A stretch of DNA of 64,000 bases, from assembly GCA_015061985.1 (NCBI GenBank), contig SUVN01000005.1, positions 1 to 64,000 of the forward strand, in the 5' to 3' direction. The DNA comes from Akkermansiaceae bacterium (GTDB taxonomy: Bacteria > Verrucomicrobiota > Verrucomicrobiia > Verrucomicrobiales > Akkermansiaceae). The stretch's first letter is position 1, and every line of letters starts with the position of its first letter. This document shows positions 51,115 to 59,758 of the stretch, piece by piece. The position numbers and the translations under genes were made by a program. Below the pieces are notes generated by a model. That model was not told the origin of the DNA. It did not search any database and was given only the letters and a program-made list of their open reading frames with translations.

Positions 51115-51744
51115 TCAGCCCTTGTTCTGGGCGGCTTGCATCTGGCGCTCCAGGGCGGCGTACATGCGGCGGCAGTGTTTGTAGCCGCGCCGGCCTGCGA
51201 GCTGCTGCATGCTGCGGGTGGGGGAGCCCCACTCGATGACCTCAATTTCAACGATGCGGGTAGCCCACTTGCGCATGAGCGCCTTGGACGGATGGTAGAT
51301 GTCGATGGTGGCGGTGCCGACAAGCGCGCTGCCATAGTCATCTACAATATAGGTGTAGGGCTCACCCTTAATCTTGAACTTGGTGCCCAAAGGATAAACC
51401 GACCAGTCGGCGGCCGCACTGCGAACCTCATCGGTGTACTTGAGGTAGGTGCCTGCTGCACTCTTGGGGCCGTAGGCAATATGGTCGCTTTCCGAATGCG
51501 TGTAAGCCGTCGTGCGTACCACGCGGTTCTTTTGCTTGGGATGGTAGTACGGCAGCCCGTGCTTATCGCGTCCGAGATTGGGTAAATCCTTATCCGGGGC
51601 AGCGCTGGGGCTGGGAGCAGCAGGGGGGATGAAGCCACTGCTGGTGGCGTGGGGATTGGCCTTGGCAGCATGTGCAGGCACAGCGGTGCCCGTCAGCAGA
51701 AGACCTACTGCGGCGGTCAGAGCGGTGGTGAGTTTTTTGAACAT
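51115..51744 (-). CDS. exported 3D-domain protein (MltA-like C-terminus)
   Basis: A signal peptide (MFKKLTTALTAAVGLLLTGTAVP...) and a Pro/Ala linker precede a double-psi beta-barrel 3D domain. Three Asp residues are at TDEVRSAAADW, VDDYGSALVGTATIDIYHPS and neighbours. The domain occurs in lytic transglycosylases such as MltA and in cell-wall hydrolases. The total is 209 residues. A role in peptidoglycan cleavage is inferred. The ATG at 51744 fits the upstream promoter. It follows ftsQ by 153 bases in the same direction. Confidence 0.8.
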   Translation of the reverse strand: MFKKLTTALTAAVGLLLTGTAVPAHAAKANPHATSSGFIPPAAPSPSAAPDKDLPNLGRDKHGLPYYHPKQKNRVVRTTAYTHSESDHIAYGPKSAAGTYLKYTDEVRSAAADWSVYPLGTKFKIKGEPYTYIVDDYGSALVGTATIDIYHPSKALMRKWATRIVEIEVIEWGSPTRSMQQLAGRRGYKHCRRMYAALERQMQAAQNKG

Positions 51745-51806
51745 GTTGTCAGTTTGTATTGAAAAATGTAGCCCCTGTTTTTCGGAAATAACAGGTGTGT
51801 CAGAAG

Positions 51807-51835
51807 AGTCTATCACAAACCGGAATTTATGACAA
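51807..51835 (-). promoter_or_regulatory. 3D-domain gene promoter
   Basis: On the minus strand, GCTTGTCA holds the -35 (TTGTCA), with a 17-base spacer and -10 TAGACT. The predicted leader is about 56 bases. The ATG at 51816 would lie upstream of +1 and is therefore rejected. Confidence 0.55.
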
Positions 51836-51897
51836 GCAAATTCCTGCCTGTTTTGTCAAATTTTGCAAAATAATGAAAGATTGATGAAAGAATGTAA

Positions 51898-52848
51898 TCA
51901 GCGCCTGCGTACAGGCTTGTTTTTGCCTTTATCTTTCTTATCATCAGTATCTTCCTCTTTATTTAGCTCCGGCTCAATGAAGGTTGCTGTCGGGTTGAGA
52001 ACCGGGACAACATTGATGCCGGATATTTTTTTCCCGGTGGCTCGGGCGTGTTCCAGAATCATATGCAGACGATCCACCTGCTCGTAGATACCGTATACCT
52101 GCATGATGACGCTGATGCCACCCTCCAGCGTGAGGACTATTTTCCAGGACTTTGAGCGGAAAATTTCGCGAACGGAGGGAATCTGGGTCAGTTGGTATGT
52201 GTTGAGCGCGGAAACGAGTTCTGTGATGGGACGGTACAACTCCTCGTCAATGCGAGTACCGGGTTTGAAGTCTTTCACGTCCGACGCATTGAGATACCAC
52301 ACGGGCAGCTCCATGACTTTGGCATGGTATTCCGGCATAACCGGGAAGAGATAACCGCGGGGGTCCATGAAGAGCTTCCGGCGCTGTCCCCTGTCTGCGG
52401 CGTTCTCCATCTCAACATAGACAATAGGAATGCGTTCCTCTACTTCAATACTGAGGGTATCCGGCAGCTCGGCGCGGATATGGGCTGATTCGATGCAGGG
52501 ATTGCTTGTCAGTGCCGCCTCCATGCCGGATGCATCGAGGGTGGCCATATTGATGGCCCCCTCGATACCGAGCATCTGCATGACATGTTCCTTGGTGATG
52601 AAACCTCTGGAGGAGGCGTAATCCACATGTTCAATGCTGAGGCTGTACGCCTTTTCAATGGTGTAGGTGACAGCTCTGAAAATGCCGTAGCAGATGGGAA
52701 TAATCAGCAGCAGAAGAAGGAAAATCCTGCGGAGCCGCTTGGCACCGCGCCGAACGGCCAGCCGACTGAACAACGCATCCTTGATGGAGAGTGCTTTCTC
52801 CAGGATTTTCACGTTGCCCTGTCGGCGGTACCTGTTTCCTTTTTTCAT
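51898..52848 (-). CDS. ftsQ: cell division protein FtsQ/DivIB-like
   Basis: The 316 residues have a basic cytoplasmic tail (about 1-40), one membrane helix (about 42-62, RIFLLLLLIIPICYGIF), a POTRA domain (about 70-140, SIEHVDYASSRGFITKEHV) and a beta domain. A Lys/Asp-rich tail ends it. FtsQ links divisome components and works with FtsL and FtsB. The order murCB-ddl-ftsQ is the usual division and cell-wall arrangement, but ftsA and ftsZ do not follow; a 3D-domain gene does. The gap to ddl is 22 bases. Confidence 0.85.
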   Translation of the reverse strand: MKKGNRYRRQGNVKILEKALSIKDALFSRLAVRRGAKRLRRIFLLLLLIIPICYGIFRAVTYTIEKAYSLSIEHVDYASSRGFITKEHVMQMLGIEGAINMATLDASGMEAALTSNPCIESAHIRAELPDTLSIEVEERIPIVYVEMENAADRGQRRKLFMDPRGYLFPVMPEYHAKVMELPVWYLNASDVKDFKPGTRIDEELYRPITELVSALNTYQLTQIPSVREIFRSKSWKIVLTLEGGISVIMQVYGIYEQVDRLHMILEHARATGKKISGINVVPVLNPTATFIEPELNKEEDTDDKKDKGKNKPVRRR

Positions 52849-52870
52849 GCTGTCCGAGTCTGCTGCGGCA

Positions 52871-53794
52871 TCAACCTCTCGGCTGGTTCAGAGAGACTTC
52901 TGCAATGCGGGTGCAGAGTTCTCCGTAGGAAATCCCGACCGCCGCAGCAGCTTTCGGGAAGAGTGAGGCTCCGGTCATGCCGGGGATGGTGTTGATTTCC
53001 AGAACATACGGCTTGCCATCATCAGTCAGCAGAACATCCACACGGCCGTACACCTCCACGTTCAGCGCGTTGTAGGCTGCAAGGGCCGCGGCCTGTACGT
53101 CCTTGGTCTCCTGTTCCGTGATGTCGGCGGGGCAGATGTAGTCCGACCCGACACCGCCGTACATGGAGGGGTACTTGTTGTTCATATCGTAGAAGCCGGA
53201 ACGGGGGCAGATATGGATGACGGGCAGGGCAGTACCATTGAAAATGGCGACGGTCAGTTCCTTGCCGGCTATATATTCCTCCACCAGCAATTCTTTGCCG
53301 TATTTGCCGGCTTCAGCCACAGCTGCGGGCAGCTCCGCAGCATCCTTCACAATCTGGACTCCCACGGAGGACCCTTCGCACGGGGGCTTGATGACGCAGG
53401 GAACGGGGATGGTGGGCATCCGGTCTGCCGTGATGGTTTCGCTGAGCGGAGTGGGTACGCCGGCTGCAACAAATGCCTTCTTCGTCAGCACTTTGTCAAA
53501 GCAATTTCGGCTGGTGACGGAGCCGGCTCCGGTATAGGGAATTCCCAGTTCTTCCAGATAGGATTGCAGCCCTCCATCCTCGCCGTAGGTGCCGTGGATG
53601 ATGTTGTAGCAGAGTTCTGTGCCCTCAGGAATGGCCGGGCGTTCTACGTCAACGATAACCGGGGTAACGTTGGTGAATCCTTCTCCGCGCAGGGCTTCCA
53701 GCACACCTTTGCCGGAGGCGATGGAAACGTCGCGCTCAGAACCCGGGCCACCCATCAGCAGGGCAATCTTTGTGTCTTTGGTAAGTTCTTTCAT
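52871..53794 (-). CDS. ddl: D-alanine--D-alanine ligase
   Basis: An ATP-grasp enzyme of 307 residues. GGPGSERDVSIASGKGV (N-terminal substrate loop), IKPPCEGSSVGVQIV (ATP loop) and VLEINTIPGMTGASLFP (metal and D-Ala site) are present. It makes the D-Ala-D-Ala dipeptide for peptidoglycan. The ATG at 53794 (MKELTKDTK) is preferred to an in-frame ATG 111 bases upstream that would overlap murCB. It lies 19 bases after murCB. Confidence 0.95.
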   Translation of the reverse strand: MKELTKDTKIALLMGGPGSERDVSIASGKGVLEALRGEGFTNVTPVIVDVERPAIPEGTELCYNIIHGTYGEDGGLQSYLEELGIPYTGAGSVTSRNCFDKVLTKKAFVAAGVPTPLSETITADRMPTIPVPCVIKPPCEGSSVGVQIVKDAAELPAAVAEAGKYGKELLVEEYIAGKELTVAIFNGTALPVIHICPRSGFYDMNNKYPSMYGGVGSDYICPADITEQETKDVQAAALAAYNALNVEVYGRVDVLLTDDGKPYVLEINTIPGMTGASLFPKAAAAVGISYGELCTRIAEVSLNQPRG

Positions 53795-53813
53795 ATAGAT
53801 GTTATGTTGAAAA

Positions 53814-56114
53814 TCAGAATTCGGTATCGCGGTCACCGATGACCTGCACCTCGGTGCGGAGGGTAATGCCGCGTTCATTCCGGGCTTTGGCGCGGATGGC
53901 ATCAATCAGTTCCGTTACATCCGTTGCCAGAGCCTTACCGGTATTCACGATGAAGTTGGCATGAACCGGGGAGACCTGAGCCCCGCCGATGGAGAAACCT
54001 TTGAGCCCCAGCTCATCAATGAGCTTGCCGGCGGGGATGGTGTCGGGGTTCTTGAAGGTGCATCCGGCGCTGGGTTCAATGGGCTGGGTCGTCTTGCGGC
54101 GGTTGCGGAACTCAACCATCGTTGCTTCGATGTCTTTCTTGTCGGCAGGGGTCCCGGCAAAGGTGGCCTGCATGACCATATTGTGGCGGAACTCCGGTAT
54201 GCAGCGGTAACTGGGAGTTGCCATGCTGTCGCGGTCAAACTCAACCTGCTCGCCGTCTTCATCCAGAGCAACAGCGGATTGGAATACCTGCCACATATCG
54301 CCGCCCAGACAGCCGGCATTCATGCGCAGGCTGCCGCCCACGCACCCGGGAATGCCGTCCATCCACTCAAATCCGGAGAGCCCGTTGGCTGCGGCAAATG
54401 CGGCCAGCTTCTTGAGACGCACGCCCGCGCCGGCCACGATGTTGTTTCCTTGCAGCTCAATCTTGTCGAATTCTCCGCCGTTAGGGTGAATGACAGCACC
54501 GCGAATGCCACCGTTGCGGACGATGAGGTTGGAGCCGCGCCCGATGATATGCACGGGAAGGTTACGGTCTTTGAAGAAGTTGACTACGGCCTGCATATCT
54601 GCAAAGCTTGAGGGCTCTATCCAGTACTGTGCTTCACCGCCCACACCCATGGTGGTGTGCTTGCTCATGGGTTCATAGAGGCGGCAGGGGATATTTTTTC
54701 CGCATTCCTGCTGCATCTCTGCCAGCACGCGCAAATCCTGCGCAATCTTTGTGCCTGCTTCGTGTACATTGCCGGCACCCAGAGTCAGGAAGAGGTCACC
54801 GGGACGCAGTTGGTTGCCGACGACGTGATGAGCCAGCGACAGATTGGGAAGGAATGTAGCATCGGCCGGGCCGTGTTCCTTGACCGCGTCCACAATGGTC
54901 TGGCCGGAAATGCCGGGAATGGGTGTTTCGCTGGCCGGGTAAACATCTGCCACAAACAGCTTGTCCACATTCTGCAGAACGCGGCCGAAGTCGTCGCGCA
55001 GCAGCTGCGTGCGGGTATAGCGGTGCGGTTGGAACAGAATCACCAGACGCCCGGGTTTCAGACTTTGCGCGGTCTGCACGGTGGCCCCGATTTCTGTCGG
55101 ATGGTGGCCATAGTCGTCCACGATGCGGTAATCCCGGGATAAATATTTTGTTTCAAAGCGGCGGCGAGCTCCTGCAAAGCTGACCAGCCCGCGGGCGATG
55201 CTGGCAAAGTCGCAGCCCATTTCAAGCGCGGCCGCTGTTGCTGCCAACGAGTTGAGGACGTTGTGACGACCGGGAATGCCCAGCTCCACGCGCCCCAGGG
55301 GTGTGCCGTGATGGTTGATGGTGTAGAGAGTACGGCCTCGTTTAACGGTCACATCCGTGGCGGTATAATCGGCATCCTGCCAGCCGTAGGAGATGGAGTT
55401 GGGGTACTGGGAGCAGACATCGCGCGCACCGTCATCGCTCTTGCAGTAGAAAATGGTGCCGCGGGTCTGGCGGCAGAGCCGGTGGAACACTTCCTTGATG
55501 TGGTCCAAATCACGGTAGAAGTCCAGGTGTTCGGCCTCGATGTTAAGGATGATGCTGTGTTCCGGGAGGTAATTTACAAGCGTGCCGTCGCTTTCGTCAC
55601 CCTCGGCAATCAGGTATTCGCTCTCGGTGTTCCAGTGGGCGTTGGCTCCGAGAACGGGGATTTCCGCACCCACATAGTGGCAGGGGCGCATACGGCCCTC
55701 GCGCAGCAGATGGGCGGTCAGAGAGGATGTGGTGGTCTTGCCGTGTGTGCCGGCCACAACGACGCCTTTCTTGTTGTTGAGAATGGCGGCCAGACATTCG
55801 GCACGGCGCAGGCAGAGGCAGCCGTTCTGACGGGCGGCATGCAGAGCCACGTTTTCTTCACGGATGGCAGAGGAATAGATGACCACCTCCGCATCGCTGA
55901 CGGCGGCGGCACTATGAGGACAGGAGAATACGAGCCCGGCCTGTTGCAGACGCTCGGTTTCCGTGCTGGTCACACGGTCACAACCGCTGACGCGATGCCC
56001 CATTTCCAGCAGCATGCGGGCAAGTCCGCTCATGCCGGAACCGGCTACGCCGATAAGATGAATGCGAACGGGATGCTCCCGATCCAGAAGACGTTTACGT
56101 AACTGATCAATCAT
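53814..56114 (-). CDS. murC/murB: fused MurC-MurB: UDP-MurNAc--L-alanine ligase / UDP-GlcNAc-enolpyruvate reductase
   Basis: The 766-residue protein joins two cytosolic peptidoglycan enzymes. MurC part (about 1-460): HLIGVAGSGMSGLARML, VVAGTHGKTTTSSLTAHLL (ATP loop) and EAEHLDFYRD. MurB part (about 475-766): TTMGVGGEAQYWIEPSSF (FAD start), IIGRGSNLIVRNGG, GSLRMNAGCLGG, PSAGCTFKNP and RTEVQVIG. MurB reduces the enolpyruvyl product and MurC adds L-Ala to the result, so the fusion links consecutive steps. The order is inverted relative to the pathway. It is the first gene of the leftward cell-wall operon. Confidence 0.95.
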   Translation of the reverse strand: MIDQLRKRLLDREHPVRIHLIGVAGSGMSGLARMLLEMGHRVSGCDRVTSTETERLQQAGLVFSCPHSAAAVSDAEVVIYSSAIREENVALHAARQNGCLCLRRAECLAAILNNKKGVVVAGTHGKTTTSSLTAHLLREGRMRPCHYVGAEIPVLGANAHWNTESEYLIAEGDESDGTLVNYLPEHSIILNIEAEHLDFYRDLDHIKEVFHRLCRQTRGTIFYCKSDDGARDVCSQYPNSISYGWQDADYTATDVTVKRGRTLYTINHHGTPLGRVELGIPGRHNVLNSLAATAAALEMGCDFASIARGLVSFAGARRRFETKYLSRDYRIVDDYGHHPTEIGATVQTAQSLKPGRLVILFQPHRYTRTQLLRDDFGRVLQNVDKLFVADVYPASETPIPGISGQTIVDAVKEHGPADATFLPNLSLAHHVVGNQLRPGDLFLTLGAGNVHEAGTKIAQDLRVLAEMQQECGKNIPCRLYEPMSKHTTMGVGGEAQYWIEPSSFADMQAVVNFFKDRNLPVHIIGRGSNLIVRNGGIRGAVIHPNGGEFDKIELQGNNIVAGAGVRLKKLAAFAAANGLSGFEWMDGIPGCVGGSLRMNAGCLGGDMWQVFQSAVALDEDGEQVEFDRDSMATPSYRCIPEFRHNMVMQATFAGTPADKKDIEATMVEFRNRRKTTQPIEPSAGCTFKNPDTIPAGKLIDELGLKGFSIGGAQVSPVHANFIVNTGKALATDVTELIDAIRAKARNERGITLRTEVQVIGDRDTEF

Positions 56115-56141
56115 AAGTGCGCGCTTGTAGATGTGCGCGCT

Positions 56142-56169
56142 ATTATATACTAAAATCGGTTACAAGCAA
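56142..56169 (-). promoter_or_regulatory. murCB operon promoter
   Basis: On the minus strand: TTGCTT, a 16-base spacer, TATAAT (consensus). The leader of about 20 bases contains two GCGCGC blocks, nearly at +1 and just before the ATG, that can pair. Confidence 0.65.
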
Positions 56170-56250
56170 GGCTAATGTGAAAGAGAGTTATGCGCGGGTA
56201 GTATACCGACACACAGGAAATGTCGATGGAATATGATTCATGCTATCTCA

Positions 56251-57462
56251 TTATGAGCCTGTTAGCGTGGGTGTTTCCGGCTCCTTCATCCTCCTTGCCA
56301 GAAAACCGGCGGCCACCACGGCCAGTCCTCCGATGAGGAATACAGCCTGCGGGCCGCCCGTCAGCTCCCAGATGACACCGCCCACGATACCATAGCCGAT
56401 GGAGGCAACGTGGTTGATGGCAATACCCGTGTAGATGCACGGCGTAATCTCCTGCTTACGGTCGCCGCAGATGCGGGCAATGTAGGTGGTTCGCGCCATA
56501 CCCATGGCGAAGAGCAGGTTGTCCAGAACAAAGCAGGTGCCCACAACCCCGACGGCCCAGCCCAAAGGCAGCAATCCCGGAGCAAAGGCATATGCCAGAC
56601 ACAGGACGGAAAGCGCCACGCTGTCGAATATCGTGACTCTGCGCTCGCCGAAACGCTTGATGCTCCAGCCGATGAGTGGCTGAGTAAACAGCCCGATGAT
56701 ACCGGCAATGAGCAGAATGAAGCCGATACCGGACGGTTGTTGCCCCAGCGTGCTGACCATCAGCCAGTAGCCGAACGTAAGGTAAAGCTGCTTTCGGATG
56801 CCGTGCAGGATTTCAAGCCCGTAATAGACGCTGTACTCTCGGCGGATGATGAAGCTTTCTTTCCAGGAGCGTCGGGCAGGGAATTGTGTGCCGCGTACGC
56901 AGCACAGCAAAGCCGCAGCCAGCAACATCATAATTCCCATGACAGCGTAATCCACAGAGAAATCATTGTTGATTTTCCACTTGATGCCTATGTAGAGCGC
57001 CCCGGTCAGGGTGGCAGCCGTTCCCAGTGCCCGCATTTGCCCCAGCCGCAGACTGCGGTTTTCCGGGCGAGCTGTGTGCATGACGATGGAGTCAATGGTG
57101 CCGATGAGTATGTGAGCTCCAAGGCTGGCAGTAATAATCCACAGACTCAGTGTCAGCAGTCCGCAGTCGGCTTCCAGCTGCATGAATCCGAATGCCCCGA
57201 CAGCCGCCAGAATGCATGCCAGAATGGTCAGCTTAATCTCATCCAGAAAGAAAAGGGCGCAGATGACTACAAAGCAGAGAATCCCCGGCAGCTCGCGCGG
57301 AAGCTCCAGAAAGCCGCGCTGCCCGGCATCCAACCCCTGAACATCTCTCAGATAGTTGCTGAAGAGTAAGTCCCAGATACCGTGTCCCAGCTGTGCCAGA
57401 AAGATGGCTGCCAGCAACAGAACCATGACCTTGCGGATGCGGGGGGATTTGTCAGTGCTCAT
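56251..57462 (-). CDS. MFS transporter
   Basis: The 403 residues contain about 12 membrane helices, for example VMVLLLAAIFLAQLGHGIW, FLELPRELPGILCFVVICALFFL and IGFILLIAGIIGLFTQPLIGW (the last two cut by eye). The loop between helices 2 and 3 lacks a clear MFS motif A, so the class is assigned by topology. The substrate cannot be told. The promoter is divergent from the acyltransferase, with the inverted repeat lying between them. Confidence 0.8.
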   Translation of the reverse strand: MSTDKSPRIRKVMVLLLAAIFLAQLGHGIWDLLFSNYLRDVQGLDAGQRGFLELPRELPGILCFVVICALFFLDEIKLTILACILAAVGAFGFMQLEADCGLLTLSLWIITASLGAHILIGTIDSIVMHTARPENRSLRLGQMRALGTAATLTGALYIGIKWKINNDFSVDYAVMGIMMLLAAALLCCVRGTQFPARRSWKESFIIRREYSVYYGLEILHGIRKQLYLTFGYWLMVSTLGQQPSGIGFILLIAGIIGLFTQPLIGWSIKRFGERRVTIFDSVALSVLCLAYAFAPGLLPLGWAVGVVGTCFVLDNLLFAMGMARTTYIARICGDRKQEITPCIYTGIAINHVASIGYGIVGGVIWELTGGPQAVFLIGGLAVVAAGFLARRMKEPETPTLTGS

Positions 57463-57470
57463 GAATGCCT

Positions 57471-57499
57471 ACCATATCACAGCTTGTTCCCTGGTTCAA
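57471..57499 (-). promoter_or_regulatory. MFS gene promoter, near leaderless
   Basis: On the minus strand: TTGAAC, a 17-base spacer, TATGGT. The ATG at 57462 is 8 bases after the -10. Confidence 0.5.
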
Positions 57500-57545
57500 T
57501 GCTGTATTCTGTGTGTGTTGTTTATTTGCGGATATGATGGGTGCG

Positions 57546-57703
57546 TATAGTATTTTTAATGCGATGTACAGCAAAAAAAACGATTTTATAGACTGCTAGA
57601 CACATAGAACGAAAAAAACAGGCAAAAAAAAAACAAACAAACGTTATTGCATAAAGATTACAAATATTAGTGTTTTAAAAAGCATCGCATTAAAAATGCT
57701 GTA
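57546..57703. repeat. inverted repeat before the acyltransferase (possible invertible segment)
   Basis: Arms at 57546-57566 and 57683-57703 are 21 bases long with 19 pairs matching; the 15-base core ATTTTTAATGCGATG is exact. They enclose a 116-base, very A-rich segment. The direct 8-mer GTATAGTA also occurs at 57545 and 57701. A -10 (TATAGT, 57702-57707) lies outside the core of the right arm, 9 bases before the acyltransferase ATG. The arrangement fits an invertible promoter segment, a small MITE, or paired regulatory sites. Confidence 0.55.
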
Positions 57704-57716
57704 TAGTACCCGAGAC

Positions 57717-58724
57717 ATGGAAAATACGGGGGCGAAAAGAAATGAATGGATTGAATCGGTGCGTGTATTGGCTATGTTGCTGATAATTATGTTTCATATG
57801 CGTTCATCAGACCTGCCTGTTGCAGATGAGCATTGCATTTCATCAATAATACTATCGTTCATGTTTCAACCTGCAGCATCCCTTTTTGTCTTTTTCTTCC
57901 TTGCCGGTTATTTCACGCGAAAAAACATGGCTGTCAAGAAATGGATGATGCGACTTGTGGCGCTGCTTGTTCCTTATTTTATATGGAATGGACTTTATTC
58001 ATTCGGGCTCAATGACGAAGTAACATGGGGAAGAGTATTTGGTATTGGTTCCGGTTCTTTCATATGTGCTGATTACCCGTTGTGGTTTGTTTTAGCAATT
58101 ATATACATGACTGCTTTTTGGCCAATATGGCGATTTTCTCCGGAAATTGCTGCTGTTGTATGTCTCGTTATGTCCTTATATGGTAACAGCTGGCATTGCG
58201 AACTTCTGACACATTTGCCTATGCCTATTCCTACTGATTTTTTAGTTTTTCTTTGTGGTGTATGTGCCGGGAGGTTTTCCTTAAATGTGTTGCAGAAGGT
58301 GTTTGTATATCTTTTTGTTCCTCTATTGTTTATTGTCATTATAGGTAAATATTATTATTCATTACCATATTTGGCCATAGTTGCTGCTGCTTTATTTTTG
58401 TCCTTTATGGCATGTGTTTCAAGAGTATGCCCTTGCGTAGTCAGTTTTGCGGCAAAATATAGTCCAGCCGTTTTTTTGAGCTATGCTACCCATGCCGGCA
58501 TAATCTATTTATTGGGTAAACTTTATCAAGCATATTTTACTCAGTATGCAATTTTGGTGCGTGAAATGTATATACCATTCACTTTTTTGATTTTTATGTT
58601 TAATGTATTTGCATTAAGGTTAATGTACAGACATATTCCTTGGATCCTTCCGTTTATTGCACATTCCGGGAAATTCTTTTGGCAGAGTAAACAAAATGCA
58701 ACACGCGTTGTCGATTCCGTATAA
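57717..58724 (+). CDS. acyltransferase 3 family membrane protein
   Basis: The 335 residues carry about ten membrane helices. The N-terminal signature is RNEWIESVRVLAMLLIIMFHM, with the catalytic-type His in FHM (residue 27) as in OafA/NodX acyltransferases; later helices hold PLWFVLAIIYMTAFW. Such enzymes O-acylate surface sugars such as O-antigen or capsule. The gene is clearly more AT-rich than its neighbours, suggesting transfer. The ATG at 57717 is preferred because the earlier ATG at 57696 lies in the inverted repeat. The presence of an inverted repeat at its promoter suggests variable expression. Confidence 0.75.
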   Translation: MENTGAKRNEWIESVRVLAMLLIIMFHMRSSDLPVADEHCISSIILSFMFQPAASLFVFFFLAGYFTRKNMAVKKWMMRLVALLVPYFIWNGLYSFGLNDEVTWGRVFGIGSGSFICADYPLWFVLAIIYMTAFWPIWRFSPEIAAVVCLVMSLYGNSWHCELLTHLPMPIPTDFLVFLCGVCAGRFSLNVLQKVFVYLFVPLLFIVIIGKYYYSLPYLAIVAAALFLSFMACVSRVCPCVVSFAAKYSPAVFLSYATHAGIIYLLGKLYQAYFTQYAILVREMYIPFTFLIFMFNVFALRLMYRHIPWILPFIAHSGKFFWQSKQNATRVVDSV

Positions 58725-59030
58725 CTGATAAAAGTTCTTCGAAATTATTTTATTTTCTTTCAGTTGAAAATACAGATCTATCACACGGTTTCCTGGGGCT
58801 TTGGTTTTGCTTTTCACAAGTGCAGAAAACGCTCAAAGGTATTTGCTTCGCTTTTTTAATCACTTTTGTCAGAATTTTGCTTGACATTCCTTAACAAAGG
58901 AGTATCCTGTGCGTCCACCCTTACTTTCGCTGGTCTGGGTGAGACAAACCCGGCGGGTGACAATACACCGCGCACCGACGTCGGAAGAACTCCAAACAAA
59001 ACTCAATTTCCAATACATAGAATCATTATC
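58725..59030 (+). other. intergenic region and rplY leader
   Basis: This 306-base stretch starts AT-rich, like the preceding gene, and contains the rplY promoter (58881-58908). A predicted leader of about 115 bases follows, with the palindrome CCGACGTCGG at 58975-58984. No protein-coding frame with a plausible start is seen. Confidence 0.55.
58881..58908 (+). promoter_or_regulatory. rplY promoter
   Basis: GCTTGACA holds the -35 (TTGACA), with a 16-base spacer and -10 TATCCT. The predicted leader is about 115 bases. Confidence 0.65.
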
Positions 59031-59585
59031 ATGACTCCGTATTCTCTCAAAGTGACCAAGCGTGAAGCTGTCGGCACCGGCAAGCTGAACGCTCTTCGTG
59101 CTCAGAACATCATTCCCTGCGTTATCTACGGCTGCGCCGTGGAGGGCAATGTGAACGTGCAGGCTACGGCCGCTGACGTGCGCACGCTGCTCAACGCTGC
59201 TCCTTCCGACAATGTTCTGGTGAATCTGGATCTGGACGGCACAACGATGCTGGCTCTGGTGAAGGACGTGCAGCGCAACTTCCTTACGGACGCTGTTTCT
59301 CACATCGATTTCTGCGCCGTGACTCCCGATACGGTGGTGAAGACCCGCGTTCCCGTCAAGCTTACGGGTACTCCCGTTGGTCTGGCCATGGGTGGTGTGG
59401 TGCACCAGATTGTGCACTCCATGCCGGTCAAGTGCGCTGTGAAGGATATCCCCGCCGCCATCGTGGCTGATATCTCCGGCGTGAAGTATCAGGAATCCCT
59501 GCGTCTGAGCCAGGTGGAGATGCCCGCCAACGTTGCCACGCCGTTTAACGGCACGGTGGTGCTGGCTTCTGTCATCAAGCCCTGA
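59031..59585 (+). CDS. rplY: 50S ribosomal protein L25 (Ctc type)
   Basis: L25 binds 5S rRNA. The 184 residues have the N-terminal L25 domain (about 1-90: KVTKREAVGTGKLNALRAQN, IPCVIYG) and the C-terminal TL5/Ctc domain (about 95-184: VVKTRVPVKLTGTPVGLAMGG split by eye). The start is the ATG in the context TAGAATCATTATCATG, also used by the small NrdD gene. It lacks an SD. A strong terminator follows. Confidence 0.9.
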   Translation: MTPYSLKVTKREAVGTGKLNALRAQNIIPCVIYGCAVEGNVNVQATAADVRTLLNAAPSDNVLVNLDLDGTTMLALVKDVQRNFLTDAVSHIDFCAVTPDTVVKTRVPVKLTGTPVGLAMGGVVHQIVHSMPVKCAVKDIPAAIVADISGVKYQESLRLSQVEMPANVATPFNGTVVLASVIKP

Positions 59586-59609
59586 TTCGACCGAAAATAT
59601 CTCTTTTTC

Positions 59610-59650
59610 AACCGCATCCCGAGTAATCGGGGTGCGGTTTTGCCTTTTGT
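59610..59650 (+). terminator. rho-independent terminator after rplY
   Basis: A 13-bp stem (AACCGCATCCCGA / TCGGGGTGCGGTT) with a GTAA loop is followed by T-rich sequence, 25 bases after the rplY stop. Confidence 0.8.
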
Positions 59651-59718
59651 TCTGTGTTGTTCTCTATGAGCCTTATCCCCAGTATATAAAAGTTAGCAGC
59701 GATGCTGCATTTTACGGC

Positions 59719-59746
59719 TTGCCAATTTCAGAAAATGAGGTATAAT
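59719..59746 (+). promoter_or_regulatory. promoter of the exported unknown gene
   Basis: GCTTGCCA holds the -35 (TTGCCA), with a 16-base spacer and -10 TATAAT (consensus). The ATG at 59759 is 12 bases after the -10; the leader is about 6 bases. Confidence 0.65.
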
Positions 59747-59758
59747 GTCCGGGCGAAT

